From Streptomyces mexicanus (GTDB lineage: Bacteria; Actinomycetota; Actinomycetes; Streptomycetales; Streptomycetaceae): a stretch of 45,878 nucleotides of DNA. The translations under genes were made by a program, and so were the position numbers. This document shows, in pieces, positions 8,240-16,697 of this stretch; the stretch's first letter is position 1, and every line of letters begins with the position of its first letter. Location: the NCBI RefSeq assembly GCF_902506575.1, contig NZ_LR732544.1, forward strand, positions 2,702,232 through 2,748,109. The letters run 5' to 3'. Below the pieces are notes generated by a model, which worked only from the letters and a program-made list of their open reading frames with translations, ran no database searches and was not told the DNA's origin.

Positions 8240-9133
8240 ATGGTGACGGAACGCGCAATCGATGTGGACATCGATCTGCGAAAGCTGCGCTACTTCGTAG
8301 CGGTCGCCGAGGAGCTTCACTTCGGCCGCGCGGCCGAACGGCTCTTCGTCGCCCAGCCGGCTCTGTCCCGGCAGGTGCGCGCGCTGGAAGAGGACCTGGG
8401 TGTTCAGCTTTTCCGCCGTGACCGGCGGGGCACCGTTCTCACCCCCCCCGGGGCCCAGCTTCTCGACGATGCCGTGTCGCTGCTCGCCGCGTCGGCGGCG
8501 ATGGTGCGCAGGGTCGCCGCCGCCGCTGGGGAGAAGCCCGTGTTCACCATAGGTTTCATGCCGGGTATCACCGTCACTCCGGCCGTGCGTATGCTCAAGG
8601 CGCGGCATTCCTCGTTGAGCGTCCGGTTGCTGCGGACCGGCTGGAGCGACCAGGTCGAGGTGCTGCGCGACGGACGGGCGGACGTCAGCATCATCCGCCT
8701 GCCCGTCGACCAGAGCGGTCTGCACGTGCAGCCGCTGTTCACCGAGTCTCGCCTGGCCGTCCTTCCCATCGACCATCCGCTCGCCGGAAGGTCCGCCGTC
8801 ACGGTCCTCGACCTGGCGGACGACCACCTCTTGCAGGATCCGGACGCGGTGCCCGAGTGGCGTGACGTGGCACGCGAACTGCGTACGGGTGAACGCGACG
8901 ACGTCCCTGCCCTGCACAGCGTGGAAGAGAAGCTCGAGCTGGTCGCCGCCGGGGCGGGCATCTGCGTCCTCCCGCTCTCCACCGCCGCCTTCTACACGCG
9001 TCCCGATGTCGTCGCCGTACCCGTCGACGGCATCGGTCCGAGCCGGGTGTGCCTCGCCTGGGTCGCCACGCACCGCTCCCGGTTCATCCAAGACTTCGTC
9101 GATGTGTCCCCTTCCCTGGCACCGACTGCGTGA
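8240..9133 (+). CDS. LysR family transcriptional regulator
   Basis: 297 residues from the ATG at 8240; a GTG one codon later is equally possible. The winged helix-turn-helix is at about residues 10-70: LRKLRYFVAVAEELHFGRAAERL, then QPALSRQVRALEEDLGVQLF, then LTPPGAQLL, the standard LysR pattern (PF00126). The rest is the periplasmic-binding-like ligand domain, with FTIGFMPGITVTPAV and the ELVAAGAGICVLP region. LysR genes usually stand divergent to their target; here it is co-directional and 47 bases behind the epimerase gene, so the epimerase is still the likeliest target, through the long upstream gap. Confidence 0.93.
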   Translation: MVTERAIDVDIDLRKLRYFVAVAEELHFGRAAERLFVAQPALSRQVRALEEDLGVQLFRRDRRGTVLTPPGAQLLDDAVSLLAASAAMVRRVAAAAGEKPVFTIGFMPGITVTPAVRMLKARHSSLSVRLLRTGWSDQVEVLRDGRADVSIIRLPVDQSGLHVQPLFTESRLAVLPIDHPLAGRSAVTVLDLADDHLLQDPDAVPEWRDVARELRTGERDDVPALHSVEEKLELVAAGAGICVLPLSTAAFYTRPDVVAVPVDGIGPSRVCLAWVATHRSRFIQDFVDVSPSLAPTA

Positions 9134-9622
9134 CATGAGTGTGTCCGTCGGAAGGGGAGACAGAGGTCGGCCTCGTCCGGGTGCGGACGGCGAAGGCATT
9201 GTTCCCGTGCTGCCGGTCGGTCCCGTGGGCGACCACTGAGCGTGTGGTGATACGGCCGGTGGTGCGGTGCTGCCGACGGCGCGGGACATGCCGGGAGCCG
9301 TCGGCCGACTCGGGCAGTGACGCCTTCGCCGATCCGGCCACCGTGTTGTCCGGACCCCCGGTCGTAGTCCGCCGTCCGGCTGACGTGCGCCGTGATCGCC
9401 GCGTGCGACAGGGCAGGCGCAGCGGAGCGGCAGCCGGAGACCGTCGGTCGTGCGGACGCAACGGGACTCAGTGACGCCGGCCAGTCCTCCGCGCCACCCG
9501 ACACGCCCCCTGCCACACCCGCGGAACACGCCCCGCCCGGCATACTCCGGAGCGACGGGCCTGCTGCCCTACCGCCGGGGCTGCATCCGGGCCGCCCCAT
9601 CTGCCGCCGACCCCGGAGCACC
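9134..9622. other. Intergenic region with no recognised gene
   Basis: About 490 bases of GC-rich DNA before the antiporter. Two overlapping short frames are open on each strand, without ribosome sites and without recognisable motifs. Only the CCGGAG ribosome site just before 9623 can be supported. Confidence 0.4.
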
Positions 9623-11209
9623 ATGCTCGGTCTTGAACTCGTCGTACTGCTGGGCTTGGCGACGCTGCTCGGCAACGTTCTCTCGAAGCACATGCGCATC
9701 ACACCTCCCGTTGTGTTGCTCGTCGCGGGCGTGCTGCTCGGTTTCATCCCTGCGCTGCGCGAGGTGCATCTGCGCCCGGACGTCGTACTGCTGCTGTTTC
9801 TCCCGGTGCTGCTGTACTGGGAGAGCCTGAACACCTCGCTGAGCCAGGTCCGGATCCACCTGCGGGGCATCGTTCTGCTGAGCACCGTCCTGGTCATCAC
9901 CACGGCCGCGTCGGTCGCCGCCACCGCTCACGCGCTGGGCCTGCCGTGGGGGCCCGCCTGGGTGCTGGGCGCCGCCGTGGCCCCGACCGACGCGACGGCC
10001 CTCGGCATCGTCGGGCGGTTGCTTCCGCGGAGCCAGGTCACCGTGCTGCGCGCCGAGAGCCTGGTCAACGACGGCACCGCGCTGGTCGTGTACGGCGTGG
10101 CGGTCGGCATCGCGATCGGCCGGGAACACCTAGTCGCTTCGCACGTGGGGGGGCTGTTCGTGCGGGCTTACGCCGGCGGCGCGCTGGTCGGTGCGGCCAT
10201 CGCCTGGATGGCCGTCCGGGCGCGGCGGCGGATCCGGGAGGACCCCCTGCAAGGCCAGGCTCTGATGCTGCTGGTCCCTTTCACCACCTACCTGATCGCC
10301 GAGGAGATCGGTGCCTCCGGAGTCGTCGCCGTGGTCGTCTGCGGACTGATCATGAGCCAGGTGGTGCCGCGCGCGGTGCGCGCGGACATGCGCCTGCAGG
10401 CGAACGCGTTCTGGACCGTGGCCACCCACCTGCTCAACGGTTCCCTGTTCGTGCTGGTCGGACTCGAACTCCACTCCTCCGTCAAGAGGTTGTCCGCTGA
10501 CGACCTGTCGTGGGCAGTGTTCCCCACCCTCGCCGCGACCGCCGTCGTGATCGGCGTGCGTCTGTGCCACCTGTACGCCAGCGCCTATCTCATCCGCTCG
10601 CTCGACCGCCGTCCGAAACAGCGGACGCTGCGCTTCAGCAACCGGTCCCGGCTGGTCAGCGGCCTGTGCGGTTTCCGCGGCGCCGTCTCCCTCGCGGCGG
10701 TGCTCGCCGTGCCCCTCCGCAACGGCTCTGGCGCCCCTTTCCCGGACCGGGACGTGATCGTGTTCGTGACGGGCGGAGTGATCGTGCTGACTCTGCTGCA
10801 GGGTCTCGTGCTGCCGGCCGCGGTGCGCTGGGCTCAGCTGCCACGCGACACCACGCCCGAACAGGAGCTTCACCTCGCGGAGACCATCGCCACGCAGGAG
10901 GCCCTCGAGGCCCTTCCCCGGCTCACCGCCACTCTCGGCATCAGCGACGACGTGGCCGACCGGCTACGCGTGGAGTACGACAACCACCTCACCTTCATCC
11001 GCGCACGCGCCGACGGCGACGAGGAACACCCTGCTCTGCGCAAGGAGCAGGAGTACCGGACCCTGCGGCTGGCCCTCGTCGCGAGCGAGCGCGCGACACT
11101 CGTACGGCTCCGGGACGAACGCCGGATCGACGACACCGTGCTGCGCCAGTTGGTGACCCGACTGGACAACGAAGAAGTCGGACTTGCCCCCCATCAGCCG
11201 AGTGACTGA
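9623..11209 (+). CDS. CPA1-type Na+/H+ antiporter (NhaP/NHE-like)
   Basis: 528 residues. About twelve membrane helices from MLGLELVVLLGLATLLGNVL onward. The ion-binding motif APTDATALG (helix 5) and ESLVNDGTALVVYG (helix 6) are the signature of the sodium/proton exchanger family (PF00999), and FRGAVSLAAVLAVP marks the conserved late Arg helix. A cytosolic tail of about 100 residues follows, rich in charged residues (RLRVEYDNHLTFIRAR, LRQLVTRLDNEE), probably a helical regulatory domain. The ATG at 9623 with CCGGAG upstream is the right start; the open frame runs further left but without membrane sequence. It exchanges cytosolic Na+ or other monovalent cations for protons. It stands alone. Confidence 0.93.
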   Translation: MLGLELVVLLGLATLLGNVLSKHMRITPPVVLLVAGVLLGFIPALREVHLRPDVVLLLFLPVLLYWESLNTSLSQVRIHLRGIVLLSTVLVITTAASVAATAHALGLPWGPAWVLGAAVAPTDATALGIVGRLLPRSQVTVLRAESLVNDGTALVVYGVAVGIAIGREHLVASHVGGLFVRAYAGGALVGAAIAWMAVRARRRIREDPLQGQALMLLVPFTTYLIAEEIGASGVVAVVVCGLIMSQVVPRAVRADMRLQANAFWTVATHLLNGSLFVLVGLELHSSVKRLSADDLSWAVFPTLAATAVVIGVRLCHLYASAYLIRSLDRRPKQRTLRFSNRSRLVSGLCGFRGAVSLAAVLAVPLRNGSGAPFPDRDVIVFVTGGVIVLTLLQGLVLPAAVRWAQLPRDTTPEQELHLAETIATQEALEALPRLTATLGISDDVADRLRVEYDNHLTFIRARADGDEEHPALRKEQEYRTLRLALVASERATLVRLRDERRIDDTVLRQLVTRLDNEEVGLAPHQPSD

Positions 11210-11443
11210 ACGGACCGGGACAGCAGCTCCTCGTCATCACTGCCGCCGACGGCGATGTCCAGGCACCGGAGCGTGTGGGCAAGGTGCTGCAATCCGCCTA
11301 CGGCGTGACAGGTTGCCTCTCCCCCTGGGGCGAAGGGGAAGCCTGCGCGGATCCTGCTTCTCGGTGAGCAGCACACAGGGCAAGGTCGCCCAGCGACGCG
11401 GCCGCCGTGTCCTGGAAGCCCTGCCAACAGCCCCGGCAGCAGG
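11210..11443. other. Intergenic DNA after the antiporter
   Basis: No gene recognised. It probably holds the decayed 5' part of the MmyB-type regulator whose tail is readable downstream. Confidence 0.3.
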
Positions 11444-11599
11444 CGCGGTGCTGCTCGCCGCGAGGCCCGCGGCACGCAGCAGGCCGCGGCAGGTGCGCCG
11501 AAGCACCTGCACCCCCCCGTCGCCGGCGACCTCGTCCTCGGCTACGAGGCATTCCCCCCCGCCGACAACCCTGAACAGAGCGGAGTGACGCAGCACTGA
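11444..11599 (+). pseudogene. Relic of an XRE regulator with MmyB-like ligand domain
   Basis: In the frame ending with TGA at 11597-11599 the codons from about 11483 read GAPKHLHPPVAGDLVLGYEAF. This is the conserved C-terminal strand pair of MmyB-like regulator ligand-binding domains (usually ..GTKRFHHPVVGDLTLxYEAL..). The helix-turn-helix and the rest of the domain are not readable upstream in any one frame, and the usual tail after YEAL is cut short. The left limit is approximate. This is a 3' remnant, not a working gene. Confidence 0.5.
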
Positions 11600-11702
11600 T
11601 GAACAGCCGGCGGTGTGCCGGAGCGGATGGCCCCGGCACCTGGGACGGTACGGGGCCGCCATCGAGCAAGGGGACCGGCTGGCGGAACGCGAGCCGAGCT
11701 GA

Positions 11703-11890
11703 AGACCCCTCGGCGCCAGCCGCGCCTTCGCCCGGATCGCCCCACATCTGCTGCCCGGAAGCGACCTGTTCATACACCGGCTCACCCACGGCCGGCTCCT
11801 GCCCAGTCGGCTGTCCGTCCGCACCATCGTGCTGAACACCACCGGACACCGCAGCGGTCTCCCCCGACGACCGACACTCCGCTCGCGGGA
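11703..11890 (+). pseudogene. Fragment of a deazaflavin-dependent nitroreductase-family protein
   Basis: The frame opening after a TGA near 11700 reads HLLPGSDLFIHRLTHGRLLP and then VRTIVLNTTGHRSGLPR. This corresponds to the N-terminal strand pair and the TTTGRRSGxPR cofactor-binding motif of the F420/DDN-like family (PF04075). The region that should follow, about 90 residues with the rest of the barrel, is absent and the reading frame becomes random. No start codon with a ribosome site is seen. Confidence 0.5.
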
Positions 11891-12035
11891 CAGCCGCACC
11901 GGTCCAGCAGCGATCATTCACCCCTCTAGGCCACCGCGACATCCGCCCGACCACGCTCATGCCACATCGGGCGAGCTCATCCCAGGGAGAACCACACGTC
12001 CAGGCCGAGCAGGAGCCACTCACGAACACTCATGA

Positions 12036-13106
12036 CTACTCGAAGAACTTGAGGCTCCAGCCGGTGTCGGCGTTCGGCCCGGGAACGTTGGCGCGGCTGT
12101 AGGTGGTGTTGCCCCACCAGCAGAACGTGCCCGTGTACCAGTACCGGTTCTCCCAGGCGTACGGCGTTCCCTTGGGCACCGCGTGAAACATCAGGGGGAA
12201 CCTCGGACCGGCGGGCGGACTCGTGGCGATGTCGCCGTCGAGGAGGACGAAGCTGTGGTGGCCGGGCCCGTTGACGCCCAGCGTCGGGTCCCAGCCGGAC
12301 ATCATCGTGGCGCGGTTCGACCCGAAGAGGCAGCCGTTGGACTTGTACCAGTCCCACACGTACGTCGGGTCACCGCCGGCCCGCAACCTCAGGTCGGCCA
12401 GGCAGTACTGATCGCTCCAGCTGCCGTTGGCCGAGTACACGACGTGCAGCTGCCCGTTCGGGTCCTTGATGGGCTCCGGGCCCTCGTTGATGAACGGGTC
12501 GCCGACTACCCGTTCCCAGGACTCGCGCGGCTGCGAGATGACGTAGCGCGCGCCGGTCGGCGTGGTCGGGCTGCTCATACGGGCGATGTACAGGTTCTGC
12601 TCGACGTTGGTGTCACCGGCCCAGCCGGACCAGACGAACCACCGCTGCCCGTTGAAACTGAACAGTGAGCCGTCGATGGCCCACTTGTCGTCCGGCAGGG
12701 CCAGTTTCGTCTCGCCGGTGTAGCCGCTGTCGGGGTCGGCGGAGCTGATGACGTACATCCGGTGGGCCGCTCCGCGGCCTGCCGTGAAGTAGATGTAGTA
12801 GCGGCCGCCGTCCCGAACGATCTCCGGGGCCCAGACCTCACCGAGGCTGCGCGTGTCCGACCACACCCGGCGGGCGGGCGCCGCGGCGAGGGCGTCCGTC
12901 CAGGCCGCTTGCCGCACTACGATGCCGTCCCCGACGGACTGCACCGCGACGTAGGTTCCGCCGACTCGCAGCACGCTCGGGTCGGCGGCCCGCAGGCTCG
13001 TCTGGCCGGCCCGGGCGGGTTCGGCGGATGTCAGGGACAGTGCGGCGGCGAGAACGCCGGACAGCAAGAGGGCGGCAGCGCTCCTCAGACCGCGAAAGGA
13101 CATCAT
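12036..13106 (-). CDS. Secreted glycoside hydrolase family 43-like protein
   Basis: About 356 residues. The N-terminus MMSFRGLRSAAALLLSGVLA, ending in PARAG, is a signal peptide with cleavage near residue 33. The five-bladed propeller catalytic residues fit GH43: the Asp of RAADPSVLRV near 42 (base), the Asp of WAIDGSLF near 145 (pKa modulator) and the Glu of INEGPEPIK near 210 (acid). EVWAPEIVRDGGRYYIYFTAG is the classical GH43 WAPE strand. The ATG pair at 13106/13103 sits behind GGAGCCGGAGG; the open frame upstream is Arg-rich and rejected. GH43 enzymes release arabinose, xylose or galactose from plant polysaccharides. It stands alone beside an IS relic. Confidence 0.88.
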   Translation of the reverse strand: MMSFRGLRSAAALLLSGVLAAALSLTSAEPARAGQTSLRAADPSVLRVGGTYVAVQSVGDGIVVRQAAWTDALAAAPARRVWSDTRSLGEVWAPEIVRDGGRYYIYFTAGRGAAHRMYVISSADPDSGYTGETKLALPDDKWAIDGSLFSFNGQRWFVWSGWAGDTNVEQNLYIARMSSPTTPTGARYVISQPRESWERVVGDPFINEGPEPIKDPNGQLHVVYSANGSWSDQYCLADLRLRAGGDPTYVWDWYKSNGCLFGSNRATMMSGWDPTLGVNGPGHHSFVLLDGDIATSPPAGPRFPLMFHAVPKGTPYAWENRYWYTGTFCWWGNTTYSRANVPGPNADTGWSLKFFE

Positions 13107-13390
13107 CCTCCGGCTCCTTGGTCGGCCTCCGCTTCGACGCCGGGCCGACGCGAGGCCGCGGCCTGGGGACGGCGTCCGGTCCGGACCGCCTGGAGGAGAC
13201 GGTGCGGCGATCCCGCCCGCCACTCGGCTCCGCCAGTGCTTGCACCGATGAAAGCCACCCGCCCCAGCATCGCGTCGAGCGATGGACATGTCAACGCCCT
13301 GTACTCACCGGGCCGTCGTGCCGGACGGCGGCACCGGCAAGAATTACGACCCGCGTGCGCCGGCCTGGCCGGCCACTTCACCATCGACTC
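13107..13390. other. Upstream region of the GH43 gene
   Basis: About 280 bases that must hold the GH43 promoter. No clear operator dyad is visible and no gene is recognised. Confidence 0.4.
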
Positions 13391-13495
13391 GACGAGGGCC
13401 TGGGCCGATCGAGCGGCGGGTTGGCCTGCAAGATCCATGCGGCCGGCGAAGGCGGGCGACGTCCGTTCGCGTTCGTGATGAGCGGACATCGACGC
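13391..13495 (+). mobile_element. IS5-type transposase fragment
   Basis: About 35 codons read DEGLGRSSGGLACKIHAAGE and continue with RRPFAFVMSG. This is the conserved core of the Streptomyces IS5-family transposases (usually HALGRSRGGLTTKIHLA..). The catalytic DDE residues before and after are not readable and no terminal inverted repeats are seen, so it is a dead remnant. Confidence 0.6.
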
Positions 13496-13652
13496 ATTCG
13501 CAGGTCTTTCGCTGTGCTTGCGGCGTCGACATCCCCGCTGATCGCAGGTGCCACACCTGCTTCTCCCACAGCCAGTGCGGCAGAGCGCAACCACGAGGCC
13601 GTCGTCTGTACCGACGAATCGAGACATCGGGTGGACATTCGGGCTGGGGCGC
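13496..13652. other. Gap between IS5 and MFS relics
   Basis: No gene recognised; probably part of the same decayed stretch. Confidence 0.3.
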
Positions 13653-13839
13653 TCAGGCGAGCCGGCGGCGCTTGCGGGCCAGTGCGAGCGTGTCCAGCAG
13701 GCACAGCGCCGCCACGACCGCAGCGAAGAGCTGTACAACCGTCAGCAGGCCGGTCGCCGTGGCCAGGAAACCGAATCCGATGACGGGGTCGCCCACACCG
13801 AGGTAGAGGACGACGTAGAAGGTCGACAGGACGTCCGCC
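13653..13839 (-). pseudogene. 3' end of an MFS transporter gene
   Basis: On the minus strand the frame ending at 13653-13655 reads ADVLSTFYVVLYLGVGDPVI, followed by a second hydrophobic helix (LLTVVQLFAAVVAALCLLDT) and a KRRRLA tail. This is the last two helices of a 12- or 14-helix MFS exporter; the pattern YFVVxYLGxGVPVI is common in actinobacterial MFS proteins. Upstream the frame breaks and no further MFS helices can be read, so about 350 residues are lost. Confidence 0.55.
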
Positions 13840-14124
13840 TGCCGGCCTTGGGTGGGACACGGTTGATGTCGGTGATGCCGTCAAGGGAAGCCAGTTTCTT
13901 CCCGACACCGCCGATGACGGTGGCGGCCGGCAGCAGGGCGTGGCCGGCGCCGCCCGCGTCCGGGGCGCCTGCGAGGGCAGTGGCGCGGCCACGAGCGGGC
14001 CGGCCGCAGCGGCCGGCTCCAGCAGGTCCTCAAGCAGGCGGGCTGACGGCCGCACCCCCGGCGAACAGTGCCTGTGTACCAGGTTCTGCTTGGCTGCCGC
14101 GTGGTGCGGCCGGAGCTCGCCCGA
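13840..14124. other. Unassigned decayed stretch
   Basis: On the minus strand one frame gives VIGGVGKKLASLDGITDINR, which looks protein-like but I do not recognise it. No start codon or ribosome site is evident. It may be another relic. Confidence 0.3.
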
Positions 14125-15327
14125 TCAAGATGCGGTTGCGTTCCGCAGGCTGCGGAAGAAGGCCCGGATGTCACCGACGAGCAGGTCTGGCTGCTCCATC
14201 GCGGCGAAGTGGCCTCCCCGGTCGAACTCCGTCCAGCGGACGATGTTGTTGGTGCGCTCGGCGATGTGACGCAGAACGATGAAATTCTCTTGCGGAAAGG
14301 AGGCGAACGCGGTGGGCACCATCGAGGGCTCGGGCGGCTTCCCCCAGTAAGCGGAGTGAGCGCGTTCGTAATAGATGCGCCCCGAGGAGCCGGCGGTCCC
14401 GGTCAGCCAGTACAGCATCACGTTGGTCAGAAGATGGTCCCGATCGACGGCGTCCTCCGGCCGGTCCACGGAATCCGTCCACTCCTTGAACTTCTCGACG
14501 ATCCACGCGAGCTGGCCGACCGGTGAGTCGGAGAGTGCGTAGGCGAGCGTCTGCGGACGTGTGGACTGGATGTCCGCATAACCCTGCTTGTCGCGGCTCC
14601 ACGCCTGCATCCGCTCCCAGGAGGCCCAGGTGCGTTCCCGTTCCGCGGGGCTGAGGGCAGCGAGTTCCTCCTGCGACGGCTCGGCCGTCGCACCGGCACC
14701 GGGGATCAGGTTCAGATGGACGCCGATGACGCGGTCGGGGCAAAGGCGGCCCAGTTCGCGGGAGACGGCCGCTCCCCAGTCGCCGCCCTGGGCCCCGAAA
14801 CGCTGGTAGCCCAGGCGGCGCATCAACTCGGCGAACGCAGCCGCGACACGCTGGTACTCCCATCCCCTTTCGCGGGTGGGGCCGGAGAACCCGAAGCCAG
14901 GGATGCTCGGCAGGACCAGATGGAAGGCGTCCGCGGGATCACCGCCGTGCGCCCGAGGGTCGGTGAGCGGGCCGGTGATCCGCTCGAACTCGACGATGGA
15001 CCCGGGCCAGCCATGCGTGATGATCAAAGGCATGGCATCCGGTTCCGGTGAGCGGATGTGCGCGAAGTGGATGTTTGCGCCATCGATCGTGGTCATGAAC
15101 TGCGGCCACTGGTTCAGGCGGCTCTCCGCCGCCCGCCAGTCGTACTCGTGTCGCCAGTAGTGCACGAGTTCCCGCAGATAGTCACGCGGAACGCCGTAGT
15201 CCCAGCCGACGCCGGGCAACTCGTCCGGCCAGCGAGTGCGGTCGAGGCGATCGTGCAGATCGGCTAAGTCGCTGTCCGGGATCGCGACTCGGAAAGGTCG
15301 GATGCTGTCGTCCGGTGAGGTCGTCAT
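14125..15327 (-). CDS. Epoxide hydrolase (EHN-domain, microsomal type)
   Basis: 400 residues. The N-terminal EHN domain (about 10-115, with RWPDELPGVGWDYGVPRDYL) caps an alpha/beta hydrolase core. HGWPGS at 105-110 is the oxyanion motif, and AQGGDWGAA at 179-187 contains the nucleophile Asp183, which attacks the epoxide carbon. The His lies in GGHFAAMEQPDLL near residue 376, and ring-opening Tyr candidates lie in GRIYYERAHS. All features fit bacterial epoxide hydrolases and juvenile-hormone/microsomal EH homologues (PF06441). The ATG at 15327 is in a normal position before the EHN domain. It is a single gene; the natural epoxide is unknown. The neighbours are decayed DNA on the left and an EF-hand gene on the right. 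Confidence 0.93.
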   Translation of the reverse strand: MTTSPDDSIRPFRVAIPDSDLADLHDRLDRTRWPDELPGVGWDYGVPRDYLRELVHYWRHEYDWRAAESRLNQWPQFMTTIDGANIHFAHIRSPEPDAMPLIITHGWPGSIVEFERITGPLTDPRAHGGDPADAFHLVLPSIPGFGFSGPTRERGWEYQRVAAAFAELMRRLGYQRFGAQGGDWGAAVSRELGRLCPDRVIGVHLNLIPGAGATAEPSQEELAALSPAERERTWASWERMQAWSRDKQGYADIQSTRPQTLAYALSDSPVGQLAWIVEKFKEWTDSVDRPEDAVDRDHLLTNVMLYWLTGTAGSSGRIYYERAHSAYWGKPPEPSMVPTAFASFPQENFIVLRHIAERTNNIVRWTEFDRGGHFAAMEQPDLLVGDIRAFFRSLRNATAS

Positions 15328-15748
15328 GGCGGCACAGCTTAGGTGATCCTGCCGCTTTCAAAATCAGCATTTTTCGAGACCCCGGTGCCCGCTTCCCTTC
15401 ACCCGACGGAAGGCCGGCGAGGCTCCACACCCCTACGGGTCGGGCCGACTCGAACAGCGATCAGCAAGCTCGGAACTCCTCCTGATCGCTCCGGGTGGCA
15501 CAACAGAATCAGTGCGGCCCACGGAATGGTTCCCGGCATCGCCCCCGGGCCGGGCAAGTGGCCCGTCACCACCCTGGCCCTGCCGGCACAGGGCGCTCTC
15601 CACCACGGGTGGCCCCGTCACCGGTCGGCGGCGGCGCCGGGGCGGACAGCTCCTGGCAGCGGGGCCAGGGGGCTGTGACGCCGGCTTCCTTGCCCCTCGC
15701 TCCCCGGCCTCAGTGTGCCGGCCTCCGGCGCGGTCCGGGCGGTGGTCG
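15328..15748. other. Intergenic region with no recognised gene
   Basis: About 420 bases. The first 50 bases include an AT-richer stretch (TTTCAAAATCAGCATTTTT) that may hold the epoxide-hydrolase promoter. Nothing else is supportable. Confidence 0.4.
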
Positions 15749-16294
15749 TCAGGTGCGGGTCGGCACCGGACCGCACAGATGGTTGCCCGGGTCGGCCGGG
15801 TCGTCGCTGGTCCAGAACTGGATCCACAGCTCAATGAACTCCGGACGGCCGAGGTAACCGTCTCCGTCCTGGTCGAGATGGTCGAAGACGTCAGCGACGT
15901 CGACGCTCTCGCCGTACCACGTGTCGACCAGCCTCCGATGCTCGGCAGGGGAAATACGGCCGTCGCCGTTGTCGTCGACGGCGTCGAAGACGGTCTCGGC
16001 GGTCGCCGCCACGACCTCGCGCATCGTGGGGAGCCGGTCCACCATGGCGAGGATCTCCTCCAGGTCGACCTTGCCGTCGTTGTCCGTGTCCACGTGGGCC
16101 GCGAGGTGGTCCCACCAGCGCAGCATGACCGTGTCCACGCGAGCGGCCAGTTCGGATCCCGGTCGCACGCGGGGCAGGCTCTTCCAGCGTTCCGCGAGGG
16201 CCTGGAAGTCGCGCTGGTCGAGGTAGCCGTTGTCGTCGGCGTCGAAGGCGCGGAACATGCTGACGAGCTTGGCGCGCTGGAACTCACTTGCCAC
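15749..16294 (-). CDS. Four-EF-hand calcium-binding protein (calerythrin-like)
   Basis: 181 residues from a GTG with AAAGGG upstream. Four 12-residue EF loops are visible: DADDNGYLDQRD (18-29), DTDNDGKVDLEE (69-80), DDNGDGRISPAE (107-118) and DQDGDGYLGRPE (141-152). Loop 1 ends in Asp instead of Glu at position 12. The other three have all acidic ligands and the central Gly, so at least three should bind calcium. Size, spacing and the long linker with WWDHL match the sarcoplasmic-calcium-binding/calerythrin group of actinomycetes, cytosolic calcium buffers or sensors. There is no signal peptide and no partner gene. The open frame upstream of the GTG is rejected because it is Arg-rich and has no ribosome site. 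Confidence 0.9.
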   Translation of the reverse strand: MASEFQRAKLVSMFRAFDADDNGYLDQRDFQALAERWKSLPRVRPGSELAARVDTVMLRWWDHLAAHVDTDNDGKVDLEEILAMVDRLPTMREVVAATAETVFDAVDDNGDGRISPAEHRRLVDTWYGESVDVADVFDHLDQDGDGYLGRPEFIELWIQFWTSDDPADPGNHLCGPVPTRT

Positions 16295-16644
16295 GGCCTG
16301 CCCTTTCTGTCGGGGTCCACGGCGATCCTGCCCGCGATCGGTCACTGCCCAACGGCGCCTGGTGGCGCGGAGCGGCGTGCCGAGCGCCCGCTCGCACCCC
16401 CGACGCTCCACGCGCCCCACCTGACCGCATCGGACGACCCTCGCCCTCTCGCTGCCGCACTTCCGGCTCCACGGCCGCAGCGGTGAGCGCCAGGATCGGC
16501 CCGGCCCAGTGAACGCCCCGGACGCTACCAGGCCGGTACGACGACGGCGGGCGGCCGCGTGCGCAGGGTCGCGCAGGTCGTCGTCCAGGCTCGTGCGCCG
16601 CACGGCGAGGTCGGCTCAGAGCGTGACTTCACGGGCACCCGGTT
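16295..16644. other. Intergenic region between divergent EF-hand and epimerase genes
   Basis: 350 bases with no recognised gene. It must hold the EF-hand gene promoter. Confidence 0.4.
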
Positions 16645-16658
16645 TTGAACGCGTTCAA
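16645..16658. promoter_or_regulatory. Perfect 14-bp palindrome TTGAACGCGTTCAA
   Basis: The dyad lies 39 bases before the epimerase ATG. A possible -10 (TAGGCT, near 16670) follows at promoter-like distance, so the palindrome would overlap the -35 region. The sequence is typical of a TetR-family operator. No regulator gene is adjacent; the factor must be encoded elsewhere. Confidence 0.6.
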
Positions 16659-16697
16659 CTCCTTGGTCTAGGCTCACCCTGAGCGAGGGGGGAGCCT

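Noticed and set aside
11184..11588. Small plus-strand gene after the antiporter
   Set aside because: Arg-rich translation without motif; a different frame in the same place reads as the MmyB-type tail.
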